Assembly (NCBI GenBank): GCA_004009845.1 | Contig: RMBW01000085.1 | Span: 171,351-235,350, forward strand | Reading direction: 5' to 3' | Length of the DNA stretch: 64,000 nucleotides | Origin: Davidsoniella eucalypti | Lineage: Eukaryota; Ascomycota; Sordariomycetes; Microascales; Ceratocystidaceae | Part shown: positions 46,952-57,543 of the stretch, piece by piece | Layout of the letters: every line of letters begins with the position of its first letter | How positions within the stretch are numbered: position 1 is the first letter of the stretch | The notes under the pieces: generated by a model | Told to the model about the DNA's origin: nothing | The model's database searches: none | The model's input: only the letters and a program-made list of their open reading frames with translations | Position numbers and translations under genes: made by a program

Positions 46952-49612
46952 TGTCAATATCACTGTATTGGTTTTACTTTGAGAAAGCTAGATGAAATGA
47001 CTACAACTATTTGTGTATAATTCGTTCATATATCTTCAAACTCTACATATTTCGAGAAACAAGGCCGCGGGGAATATCCTGAAGTTGAAAATTATATCGC
47101 TTGGTCCTTGTTTTTTTTGTTGTGTTTGATCGTCATCAAGATCAAGCTTATGGGGCCGTCTTATGGTACCTCGTTGTCTGTTGCCTTCTGCGCACGTCCT
47201 GGACCTAGCAACCTGAACCTTAGCTTGTTCATCGGGTCTCTAGGCTCGAATTCAACAAGGGCCGTCTGGGCTATGTGTGCTAATAAGACAGGATGGTTTT
47301 GGCAGTCTGCAGATCCGGAGATTGTTTTCAATAAAATGGTATTTACAAATAGATTGCAAAGATGACCACAGTCGAGGCCACTTGTGCTTGAATATGTCAA
47401 TAAATTGTGGCTACCATGAGCAACATCCCCTATACTAGATACAATGATACGAAGATCGAATTGTAAAATGTGAGTGTGCATGTACGAGATATATCTGTAA
47501 AGATGTGGGCAATATGTGAGTGAACATGAGTAGCCTCTAGACTGGAGGCCACAGTCGTGTCAAGAATGTGTTATATGTTTGGCTTGTCTACTAAGTTTGC
47601 TGATATGATACAGGCAGGCTAGGCTGTTGCTGCTTCCTGAAAGCAAGGTAACCAGAACCACGGGCGCAACATTGAAGCCTGGTTCCCACTTCTAGTCTTG
47701 GCTGGCGCCCACCATCCTCACAGAGGAGATAGTGGCCTATTCCTCCATGCCCTCTGGAGGGCAATGTTTGCGTTGGCTGCTTGCTTGATGTTTGATCGGG
47801 CTACGCAAACTATAGAAGAGGCTACGAACGCTATTCTTGACAAAGACAGGGCGAGAGCGAGAAAGAGAGCCTGATATCTGTGTATATTTTTAAAATGGCA
47901 AAATAGAACAATACACAAAGATAGGAGGATAGGAAGGGACGGTCGGCACGCCCGCCGCAACGCTGGCTAAAACGAGCAATTGCTTCCAAAAACAAACACA
48001 AACCCACTGGCATGAGGTTCCAAAGCGCTTGTACCACTGCACCAAAGAACGCTGTAGATAGCTACTACGGTTTCTGGCTTTAGGGCTCAGCTGGGGACCC
48101 GAAAGGGTAACTAACTAGTTGCAGTTGTAAACATTAGTCTGTCTAGCACCTTAGCCTGCTTCCTGGCGCTGTCGTCTCGCCAGTAGCAACCAGTTTCATT
48201 TTTTAGAAGGCGCTTCGTTCTTGCCGTTCTTTAATTAAGGGTGCCCGTCCCTGGTTTATCCTTCGTCTTTCTGGTTTTCTAGCGGGCTTAGATTCTGGTT
48301 ATTTTTCTACCGTTTCCGACTTTGAAATCGTCTTTCAATACTCCGATTTTCGTCGCACATTTTCCCCCTTGATTTTTTTCTGTGATCGCTTGCAGCACAA
48401 TCCTCACTTTTTTTCTTTGGTTACAGGATCCCGCATATCTGCCCTTTCTAATATTTTTTTCTCACTGCTGATCTCAGCACTAAACGGACAGCTATCGTGC
48501 CAATCCCAGACTGGCTGCCTTGTTGAGATTGCCTCACTCTTAAGTGCTCAGCCCATCCCGCCTTTTTCTCGGCGGCCTTTCTACCTCATCCCCAAAACCC
48601 CAAAAGCGACGCTTACTCGCAAGCAATTCCTTGAAAGCTATTTTACTCACACGCTTCCACTTCCAACTGCAATTGCTTCCAGCTAGGAATTACAACGCCT
48701 ACAGCCTAACACGCTCCCCTCCGTTTGCATATTCGATCCATTGCTTGTCAATGGTCTTCTACATCGTCTTTTCTCGAGACTAGACCTACCGGCTTGTCTT
48801 TTACCGAGTGCTCTTGTCAAGGCCACCAGGCATACTTGTTCTCGATCTCATTCGCTGTCTTGATTTCGATTCTGCTCTCGATACACCGAACAATCCTCTC
48901 CTCGACCCACTGCCTATTTACTGTAATGTTCGTGGCTCTTCTGTCTGCTTCTGCTTGGAACTAGTCTATCCATTGTCTAGCGTGCCTGTGGCCAACTACT
49001 AGGTTCTCTCTCGTCCTTCTGCTGGGATTTTTCTACTCCCTTTTGCTTTCACTATCTCCTCTCTGGACGCCCCGAAAAGCCCGATTGCAGCCCAGCCCGG
49101 TTCTCTCGATCTATCTACTTTGCCAACTTCTCAACCCGATTTTGTATTCGCTCAGAAATCGCCCCGCTCATCGGTCCGCCCACATCTCACAGTTTGGGAC
49201 CTTTGATTAAGATCTGTCGGACCATACAAGCGTTCCTGCCGTATCCCGAGACGACTGAAGCTTGCTGACCACCTGCCCGGCTTCTTTTATTCATTATTCT
49301 TGCCCAAGGGGCATTCTGGCTAGTAGACGGCTCTATCTTGGCCCTCGTCTGGGTAACCGCCGGTATCTCTGACAGCCGCCCGAATTTTTCTCCTGCGTGG
49401 CCAACCGTGTGCTCGTGTGCGATTGGTATACATATACACTATCTGTAATCTTGATTTGATACCTAGATCCCCATACATTAATTCTTTGTTTTCTGTAATA
49501 TTTCACCGCCAAGACAAGACCCCGTGCCGCAATATATCTTCATATCTTGCGGTTGCTTATCACCACATATATATTTTTTCTTTCTATACTATTATCATCA
49601 TAACAGCTAATT

Positions 49613-51148
49613 ATGGAGTCGACTCTTCCGTCTGTGACCACCACAGCTATGACTCCGGCCATCCCTACTACCGATGGCGAACAGACTCCCTCGACAGTCC
49701 CTCCTCTAGCTCCGACCAACTTCGTTCGTAGATCTGTTACCTCGCGACCCATATCCCAAGTGTCAGCAAAGAACCGTCTTTCGCAATACTCAGTCACTTC
49801 TGTCCCCTCGCGATCACGACCGCCCTCAAATGTCTTTCCAATGTATCCCTCGAGCCTACCATACGCTATGGTCCGTGACTTCGCCTACCCTTCATCACAT
49901 CCGCTTCACTATGGCCCACCTCTTGAACCATCCGCTCCCGCGTCTGGTGTAAGCACACCGGCAAACGAACAAAGGCGGCTCTCGGACCCTCCAGCCCCCT
50001 GGGAGGGCAAAATGAACTGGGACTCAGAGTCCTGGTCCGCCGATTACTATGGCCGCTCAACAGACGTGCCTCCTATCCATCTAGTTGACGGCCCACCATG
50101 GTCGGAGGACGAGGATCTGCAGAGTCCTGTGGTTAGCTCTCGTCACCGCAAGCACAAATCAACCTCAGCGGCCTACTCCCGGCCGTCCATGGATGCCAAT
50201 TATTCTGTTGACCCTGGATATTATGTCGACCCTAATGATAGCTATTATCCCAGCCAGCTTGATGACGGCATCGATAACGACGAGTACGTTTCCCAATACC
50301 ATTACCGCAACCACAACCATCACCACTACGATATTCGCAGCGGTCAGCAGTCTCGACTGTTTGGAAACCACGACGCTGACTCCGACTCTTCTAGTTGCGC
50401 ATCATCTCCTGCTTTCCCTGGCGATCAATCCCGATACTCCCGAGACTATCAGTTTACCATAACCTCACCGGACGAGGAAATGCATGGCAAGGCCGTCGCT
50501 TTGTATGACTTCCAACGGGAAGATGAAAACGAGCTCCCGCTCATCGAGGGTCAGATCATTCTTATCTCTTATCGACACGGAGAGGGATGGTTAGTCGCCG
50601 AAGACCCCAAAACTAAAGAAAGCGGCCTTGTACCAGAAGCCTACGTCCGTCTCCTGCGTGATATCGAGGGCGGTATGAATGGCCTAGCAAATGCTATGGC
50701 TGCTGAACGAGCCGGCTCACCAAACGACGGTGGCACACCTACGCAAGCAGAACATTCGGCAGGATTTCCAGATCCAGTACCTACCATTAACACGAACACC
50801 AACACTATCACCAATACTGCTGGATACAACCAACCAGTAGTATCGACCTTTTCAACTTCTAGCAAAGACTTAGATCCTTACCCCAAAGACCAATTAGGCA
50901 TTCAGGCAGGACAAGTACCCCCACAAGTGGTGCACTATCACGGTCAGCGCGGCGGAAGCCAAGCGAATACGCCAACCATGACATTATATTCAGAAACTGG
51001 CTTCATGCGAAGAGGGAGCCAAGATGTGGTTTCCAACAACAAACAGCCTGTTGATTCTAATGGAGCGGATTATCAGTTACTTACCGATGCCAAAATGAGC
51101 CCAACAAATATCGTAGCCAACGGAGTAGATGGTGCTGACCACCGGTAG
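49613..51148 (+). CDS. SH3-domain adaptor, Nbp2/Skb5-like
   Basis: A single-exon frame of 511 codons. Residues 1-290 are disordered and Ser/Pro/Tyr-rich, with His/Asn-rich stretches. One SH3 domain follows at about 293-350 (KAVALYDFQREDENEL, then IILISYRHGEGWLVAED, ending GLVPEAYVRLL), with the ALYDF, GW and VPEAYV ligand-pocket residues. The SYRHGEGWLVAED block closely resembles yeast Nbp2 (SYKHGQGWLVAEN) and S. pombe Skb5. Those adaptors tether PP2C phosphatase Ptc1 or PAK kinase Shk1 to MAPK pathways. The tail (350-511) is low complexity. The protein is much longer than yeast Nbp2 (236 aa) because of the N-terminal extension. A role in stress-MAPK or polarity signalling is inferred from the SH3 only. 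Confidence 0.85.
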   Translation: MESTLPSVTTTAMTPAIPTTDGEQTPSTVPPLAPTNFVRRSVTSRPISQVSAKNRLSQYSVTSVPSRSRPPSNVFPMYPSSLPYAMVRDFAYPSSHPLHYGPPLEPSAPASGVSTPANEQRRLSDPPAPWEGKMNWDSESWSADYYGRSTDVPPIHLVDGPPWSEDEDLQSPVVSSRHRKHKSTSAAYSRPSMDANYSVDPGYYVDPNDSYYPSQLDDGIDNDEYVSQYHYRNHNHHHYDIRSGQQSRLFGNHDADSDSSSCASSPAFPGDQSRYSRDYQFTITSPDEEMHGKAVALYDFQREDENELPLIEGQIILISYRHGEGWLVAEDPKTKESGLVPEAYVRLLRDIEGGMNGLANAMAAERAGSPNDGGTPTQAEHSAGFPDPVPTINTNTNTITNTAGYNQPVVSTFSTSSKDLDPYPKDQLGIQAGQVPPQVVHYHGQRGGSQANTPTMTLYSETGFMRRGSQDVVSNNKQPVDSNGADYQLLTDAKMSPTNIVANGVDGADHR

Positions 51149-51622
51149 TCTTTGCTCCAGGCACATGGTTACTGTACTGCTTACCGCTACTGTTACTGGT
51201 AGTTAGTAAGTAGTAGCCCATGTGCTCGAATGACACCATACATTAATACCCCCGAGTTATATAACCTACATCACTACCATTCTTCATACATTTGACTTGT
51301 ACAACCAATACAACCATATATTGCATAAACAAATTGTCTTTTGTCTTGCTCTATCTTCGTACTGTCTTTTATCATATTAATGTACACCAAAACAACATCA
51401 TTCTATGCAATTGAAAACATGAATATCATAGTTCATCATGACTGTAGTGGAAAACTGGCGACATATTTATATACGTTGACGTAAACTATCTTCACACTTA
51501 CGACATATTGAATCATCTTGGCAAATGTATTAAATGTGACAATAGCAATACAAGGGGAGAGAAAAAAAGTGAGTGGCTAGTAGTATCAATAATAGTTGTG
51601 ATGTTCATTGACAAGGCGTGCT
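51149..51622. other. intergenic between convergent genes
   Basis: AT-rich 3' flanks of the SH3 gene and MCR1. No gene is seen. Confidence 0.6.
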
Positions 51623-52908
51623 TTAGAACTTGTAAACCTGCTCAGAGGTGTAACCTAGCTCTTTTAGAGCACCAGACAGCTCGCCTTGATCCTTGGGGGA
51701 AACCTTGTTACCCGAGACAGCATTCATCAGACCGGGAGGACCGCAGACAAAGACCTTGATGTTTTCAGACTTGGGCTCGGGCAGGACAGTTTTGAGGAGC
51801 TCCTTGGTGACGAAGCCCTTGCCGCCAGTCCAGCCAGAGGAAGGCTTATCCAGCAGGTAGAAGGCACGGAAACGCTGAGGGTAGGTGTTCTCGAGCTTGT
51901 CGAGCTCAGCCTTGAGCAGAATGTCGTCGGCGGTGACGTTACCGAAGATCAGAGTGACCTTGGTCTTGTCCTCGGGGTTACTGAAGATACCGCGCAGCAG
52001 CTGGTACATGGGAGTGATACCAGTACCACCGGCAATCAGGGCAATCTCGGGGTGCTTGTTGGCAGACCAACCGTACTTGGGCAGAGGGCCCTTGAGATCC
52101 AGCTTGTCACCAAGCTTGAGGTCGTGGAAGTAAGAAGACATGGGACCACCCTCGTACTTCTTGACAATCAGGTCCATGTAGCCCTTGGCATCTATCAGTT
52201 GTGAGTAGTGAAGTTAGCATTAGAAGCTTCAAAGAATTTCAAGATGGGCGAAGTATCCTACCCTCATCGCTGGTAGGAGTGTAAGGACGAATGACAGCCT
52301 TTTGGCCCTCGGCCTTGAACTTGGCTAGGATAGCCGAGGTAAAGATAACACCGGAAACAGCATCAGATTCGGGCAGCTTGAAGCGGAACAGCTTAGTGTT
52401 GCCCGATAGGTCCTTGATCTCGGCAAGTTCTAGGCCAATCCAGCCCTGTTCACCACCAGTGAAAGTTTTCTTGACGGCGGCAGGCGCGGCGGGAGCAGCC
52501 TTAGCGGCGCTAGGGCTACCGGAGCTGGTGAAGAAGTAACCACCGGCGGCTAGGGCAGCAGCACCGGCAGCGTATATGCCAGCGCTAGAACTGGGCTTCG
52601 CAGCAGCAGCAGCGGCTGGCGCTTCGGGGGTAGGCTTGGGGGCCTCGACAGCAAAAGTGCGGATCTGCTGTTCATTGGGACAAACCAGGCCACAAGGTAA
52701 GGCATTGATTAGCAATTGATTCGTTCACTTGGCTCGTTTTGTGTCCTAAGATTAGGATCTAAGCAGTGTAAAGCTGAGGTTGCACCTTGTGCTGGGAGAG
52801 CCTGCGGCTGGTACTGTAGAGTGGATAGTGGGATACTTGGGTTATAGTGAAACTGATTCTTACCTGACGCAGAGGCCGGGCAACACGCATAACAGACCGG
52901 GCGAACAT
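51623..52908 (-). CDS. MCR1: NADH-cytochrome b5 reductase, mitochondrial (Mcr1)
   Basis: A FAD enzyme passing electrons from NADH to cytochrome b5 or to the ascorbyl radical, at the mitochondrial outer membrane and intermembrane space in yeast. Minus-strand exons 52908-52864, 52667-52262 and 52191-51623 give 339 aa. The first exon codes only 15 residues (MFARSVMRVARPLRQ), an Arg-rich presequence. An Ala/Pro-rich stretch and one short TM segment (about 44-62, IYAAGAAALAAGGYFF) follow. The FAD motif is RPYTPTS (142-148). NADH-binding motifs are GGTGITP (205-211) and CGPPG (300-304). Intron 1 (196 nt) ends in a NAGNAG-type acceptor (CAG|CAG), so one Gln at the exon junction may be optional. A TCACGTG site lies upstream at 53344-53350. 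Confidence 0.95.
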
Positions 52909-54523
52909 GGTGAATATGGATCGTTGGGCTAGAAAAAGAAAGAAAAAACGTAAGTATTTGCAAGTAAAAGATATGGAGGAGGGGAGGGGCGATGGCCAGT
53001 TGCGATTCTTACAAATAAAAAAGAGCTCTGACGTTATGGAGCAAGGGAAACAGCGAGCTTCCCTCTGCGGTAACTTCCCTGCTTTGCTTGTTGATTCCCC
53101 ATACTATAGGCTCTTCAGGTTTTGCGTGGAATACCCGCTTTAACATTTGGTTTGATTTTTTTCTTGAATATCTTACTATCTCCCTTGGCTAGTTGGGCAG
53201 CACATTTGCGTATGGACAGATGTATTATATTAGGCAGACTATTTAACCTGCAGATTTCAGACTGTTACGTAGTCTTCGCGACTTCGCCTTTGTGCTAGAA
53301 CGGCAGAGGCTCAATGATAGTTACTTAGCTCGAAACTACACAGTCACGTGATATACACAAGGTGGGCTAGATGGATGAATGGCTCGTCCAAGGACAGGGC
53401 TGACTGGAGGTTTTTACAACCTGTACGACAGACTGGCAGGCGTCGGTGTGATAGCAGCCATGGTTCTTATAAATGAGGACGCGCTGAATGGCTGCATATA
53501 TCTGTATGGAGGACAGAACCCGGTCTTAGGTTGATCTACTCTTTATGTTTATTTTGGAGAAGGCGATCCTTTGATCAGAGCTTAAACTGAGGCAAAAAGA
53601 GCTCAACAGAAATCTAGGCACAAGATATCTGTACATACGAAGCTAGGGCCCCGCACAGACGACGAGTTAGTTAGCTTATGCTAATACTGTAGTAGTAATA
53701 CATGTAGATGAGTTAGTGATGGCTATGGATTGAGGCATCCAATTGCAAAGTCAAACAAGAGGCTGGGAGAGGCATTGTATCTTAGTCTCTTGGAGACGTG
53801 ATACAGAGCCCCAAGGTAGGAGCTTAAGGGCCAACTTCAGTGGTTGAAATGTAGTCGTCAAGTACTAAGGCCTAAGGGAACCCCGCTAAGACAGTTTGAC
53901 TTTACAAGGGTTTGTGCTAACAAAAAAGCTAGCAAAAAACAATGGGCCCCTCTTCCTCAACAATAACAAACAGCACTTCTACGAATGACTTTGTATTCAC
54001 GGGTGGCTACACAACCGCCAATAATGCGTTCTCAATAGACCAACCCTCCATGCAACCAAAACCAGCTTCGTTGCCACCGACCAGCTGGGGCCACCCCTGA
54101 CGCCACTCAAGACGAGCCATGAATGCAGATGGGATGTCTTGCGTCTTTCTTATTTGCAGGCAGCTTGTGCTGGAGAGGCTTGGACACCGGTTGGTGGATC
54201 GATGATGATGAATGGACCGATGGATGGATTTGGATGACTGGCTGGGGCCGCTGAAGCCCTGCTTTTGAGGCGGCACAGCTAGTTGTACTTTCTGCAAGAC
54301 CACTACGGGATTTGATTTGCTCTGAGTAACAGTAAGCAAGCTATATATATGAAGGCTTGAACTCACCCGTCGTTTCGTCCACCATCTTTTCCTCTTCCTC
54401 TTTCTTGTGCCAAAGCTTTGCATTGGCAGTCTTTTTAGCACCAAACAATACTGCGTTTGTAGCTAATAGAAAGGGCGGCTTTCTTTGCTTGCAAGCAATA
54501 ACTTTCTATACCGTCTATACAAC
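52909..54523. other. divergent promoter region
   Basis: Upstream sequence shared by MCR1 (minus) and the DNAJC11-like gene (plus). A Cbf1/bHLH-type TCACGTG lies at 53344-53350. No gene is supported; minus-strand 54007-54444 is open but unrecognised. Confidence 0.5.
53344..53350 (-). promoter_or_regulatory. TCACGTG E-box-like site
   Basis: TCACGTG is seen directly, about 440 nt upstream of the MCR1 start. It matches the Cbf1-type consensus of ascomycetes, which is linked to respiratory and sulfur genes in yeasts. Whether it is used here is inference from motif and position only. Confidence 0.3.
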
Positions 54524-57046
54524 ATGCCGCCTAAGGAGTCTTCGTCCCGTAACAAGTCCGGCCGCTCGTCTCGGCGCAACGAGCGCGAACGGTCTCACGG
54601 CACGTCATCGCGTTCTCGGGCCCACGAAGAATCTTCGCTACCAGCTAATTCACCCTACCAGTCGTCGTTGCGCGCAGCCGAGTCGCGCTTCTCACTGAAC
54701 GACCAGTTCGCCACCACCCGTCGTGAGTTTGAATTCGGCTTTGACGACGCCTCGTCTGTCTTTACCAAGGTTACCGACGCTGGCGATATTCCAGCCTATG
54801 CGGGCGACTCTGACACCGAAGAAGCCGAGGCTACTGATACCGAGAAAGTCTTCGCTGCCACTGATGTTGATTACGACTATGTTGAACCTGACCACTATGA
54901 TATTCTATGTCTCCCTCGGTCTTCTGCCTTGACCCAGGATCAGATCCGGCGCGCCTTCTATCGCCAGTTCATGCTGCTGTACCCAGAGAACCATTCTAGC
55001 AAATACCGTGCATCGGCGACTAGTCTTTTCCTCAAAGCGCAAGTTGCTTATGAGACGCTCATGGATCCACAGCGCCGAGCCGAGTACGACATGTTCAGCG
55101 AGGAGGGTGATGTAGCTGATGTACAGATCCATGGAAGCTATGATGCTGTAGTTGAGGAGAAGCTGCGTGCCAAGATGCAGCAGGTCGTCTACGGTAGCTC
55201 CGAGGTCGGCATCCGTGTCGATGCGTCCAAGTTGTATAGACAGTTGCTGCGTCGTGTGAATCGCCGTGAAGCGCCGAGCCACGCTGATGTCGCCAATGGG
55301 TTCAAGACCCTTGACTATTCCTTGAGCCAGTCATTGACAGTTCCAGTCCCGGTGCACCGTGTTCTCCCGACGGCGCAGTTGAAGGCAGCGCGGGAGAAGA
55401 TCGGCGGCCTTGTATCTAGGATCACTAACAAGAAGAAAGCCGAAGAGAAGGAGAAGGAAAAGGAGCGTCACCGCGACTCGAGACACCAGCAAGCAATCCG
55501 TGACGAGGCAATGTACTTCATGGCAATCCCAACAGTCACTGTGGCCGCTTCTTTGTATGGACTGGTTGACGGCTTGACACAGAACACAGCCACTACCTCG
55601 CTGCTCACCGACCGCTTCCAGCCGCTACTGCCGCTAACTATCCCACGCCACCGGATCGTGCAGCTTGGCGAGCTTCGTTGCGCGCCGCTAGTCTCCGTTC
55701 GGGTCCGACAGGAGATTATACACCGTGCCCGAGCTGCTGCTGCAACTCCCGACACTCCGGCTGAAGATCGCTGGACCAAGAGTGCCATCGAAATCGAGTC
55801 TGATGTCATTCCAGATCGCGCACTGACTGCCCGTGTTTCTCATACCTTTATACCCCCTTACAGCGCGCAGCCGTGGAACTTTGAGGCTAGCGCTACTAAT
55901 GGCCGCTATGTTACTGGTGGTATTCCGCGACTAGGTGCCGGGGTCTACCGCCGTGTTGGTCCCGGAACAGCGTTCTTGCGTGTAGACTCGGGGGACTGGC
56001 GTTTTGGCAATGGCAAAGTGTGCAACTTCTTCAGCCAGTTCACGCAAGAAAGTCGCAAGTGGTTCTACGCCGAGTTCCAATTCCCTCTCAAGACAACACC
56101 AAGCGTCGAGATTGGTTACAAGACTACTCCATGCGAACGCTGGGCAACCACCAACTACGCAGATATCCCGCGTGGTGAAAGTGGTATCCGCGGAATGGAC
56201 CGTGAGGCGTCCTTCGCTGGAAATGGATCTTGGGCGCTCTCGGCTACTGCCATGCCGGGCGATGCCTATGCTGCCTATGTGCGCTACTCGCGCGACATAC
56301 CCTTCTTGGCTCCAGTCCAGACTCCCTCCCGACTTGAGGCTGAAGTCTGTGCAAGCAGCGCTGCCACGGCCTTTGCGGATGGCTATCTGGCTCTCCGTAA
56401 CCTGTGGCAGGTCGGCCGCTTTTCGCGTCTTGGCCTCGAAGTTTCTGTCAGCGTGTACCACGTACACGTATCACTTTACTGGTCACGTCTAAGTCAAGCC
56501 ATTAGTCTCCCGCTTCTAGTCGCTCCACGCGCTATACTTCCCCAAACTGCCGGCTTCTGGACAGCGGTTGCTGCGCCATTCGTGGCGGTTGCTGCCAGCC
56601 AGCTAATTAATCGCTGGCTGCGTTTCGGACGTGTGAAGAAGAAGCTGGAGCGTAGCCCAGAAGTGGTAGCCCAGTATGTTGCGCAGAAGCGCATTGATGC
56701 TGAGGAGTTTGAGTTCCTTATTGAAGACTATGTCGAGTCGCGTCAAAAGCGGGAGGCTAAGAAGGGTGGACTCGTCATTCTTACCGCCAAGTATGGCGTC
56801 AAGACAGCTGAAGGTAGCTGGGCCGGCTCAGAGGTTGCCGACGTCAAGATTGCGACTGCGGCCCTCGTTGACGGTGATGGCCGCCTAGACATTCCGGCTG
56901 GAGTTCGTAAGAGCCACATTCCCGGCTTTTGGGATCCGGCGCCGTTGCAAGAAAAGGTGTTGCACGTGCGCTACCAATACCGCGGAAAGGAGGGTATCAT
57001 CGAGGCCCGTGGCCGTGAAGCTCTTTTGCTGCCAGCAACTGACTAG
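54524..57046 (+). CDS. DNAJC11-like protein with degenerate J domain and DUF3395
   Basis: A single-exon gene of 840 aa. The start at 54524 (MPPKESSS) opens a Ser/Arg-rich disordered N-terminus (1-110). A J-domain-like segment follows (about 123-190, from DHYDILCLPRSS to RRAEYDM). The diagnostic HPD tripeptide is replaced by YPE at 153-155 (LLYPENH), so it should not stimulate Hsp70 ATPase in the classical way. Residues about 420-680 form a beta-rich region, and the last ~150 match the DnaJ-like C11 C-terminal domain (DUF3395), with the ending KSHIPGFWDPAPLQEKVLHVRY. Human DNAJC11 associates with the MICOS/SAM complex at cristae junctions, so a mitochondrial membrane-organising role is likely. 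A hydrophobic stretch near 665-705 may contact membrane. Confidence 0.92.
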   Translation: MPPKESSSRNKSGRSSRRNERERSHGTSSRSRAHEESSLPANSPYQSSLRAAESRFSLNDQFATTRREFEFGFDDASSVFTKVTDAGDIPAYAGDSDTEEAEATDTEKVFAATDVDYDYVEPDHYDILCLPRSSALTQDQIRRAFYRQFMLLYPENHSSKYRASATSLFLKAQVAYETLMDPQRRAEYDMFSEEGDVADVQIHGSYDAVVEEKLRAKMQQVVYGSSEVGIRVDASKLYRQLLRRVNRREAPSHADVANGFKTLDYSLSQSLTVPVPVHRVLPTAQLKAAREKIGGLVSRITNKKKAEEKEKEKERHRDSRHQQAIRDEAMYFMAIPTVTVAASLYGLVDGLTQNTATTSLLTDRFQPLLPLTIPRHRIVQLGELRCAPLVSVRVRQEIIHRARAAAATPDTPAEDRWTKSAIEIESDVIPDRALTARVSHTFIPPYSAQPWNFEASATNGRYVTGGIPRLGAGVYRRVGPGTAFLRVDSGDWRFGNGKVCNFFSQFTQESRKWFYAEFQFPLKTTPSVEIGYKTTPCERWATTNYADIPRGESGIRGMDREASFAGNGSWALSATAMPGDAYAAYVRYSRDIPFLAPVQTPSRLEAEVCASSAATAFADGYLALRNLWQVGRFSRLGLEVSVSVYHVHVSLYWSRLSQAISLPLLVAPRAILPQTAGFWTAVAAPFVAVAASQLINRWLRFGRVKKKLERSPEVVAQYVAQKRIDAEEFEFLIEDYVESRQKREAKKGGLVILTAKYGVKTAEGSWAGSEVADVKIATAALVDGDGRLDIPAGVRKSHIPGFWDPAPLQEKVLHVRYQYRGKEGIIEARGREALLLPATD

Positions 57047-57543
57047 AAGGGAGGAAAGAAAAAGGAAATAAATTACATATCTATTATGACAAGGGAGAAA
57101 ATCAACGAAGCAAAAAAACTATTATACGGCGCGATGGCAAGAAGGAAACAGCCGATATCATTCACAATCATGACTAACGAGTCTGATATTACACAATGTT
57201 TTATAAATTATGTAACTACCAAAAAATAATGATAAATGACATCACTTAACGACATGCACAAATAAGCAATTCATATTTACACAAGCACGTGGTGATGTCT
57301 CTCAACGAGTGTGGAATCTTGACATTATTTTGTATTGCAGATTAATCCCTATAAAAAGTTCCTATCCCTTCCATGCTAGCAAAAGGCTGCTCTTTGTCCT
57401 ACTGCGAGCGCCATCCAGTTGCCTTGTCGTCATGTTAAATTACCAATTAAAAGGGGCTTATAGTTGTGAGTGTATGCTTCTAAGCCTAAAAGAAGGTTCC
57501 TGACCCTTGTGTAGTTGATTAAATAAAGTTTAAGCGCACTGCT
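57047..57543. other. intergenic between convergent genes
   Basis: AT-rich 3' flanks of the DNAJC11-like gene and the secreted-protein gene. No gene is seen. Confidence 0.6.

Larger units (their letters stand above)
43300..49612. other. 6.3-kb stretch with retroposon and tRNA-Ala, no protein gene
   Basis: Besides the retroposon copy (43963-44684) and tRNA-Ala (44752-44839) I see no supportable gene. From 48.2 to 49.6 kb the plus strand is pyrimidine-rich and leads into the SH3 gene, so this is probably its promoter and long 5' UTR. A GA repeat lies at 46934-46951. Confidence 0.55.
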
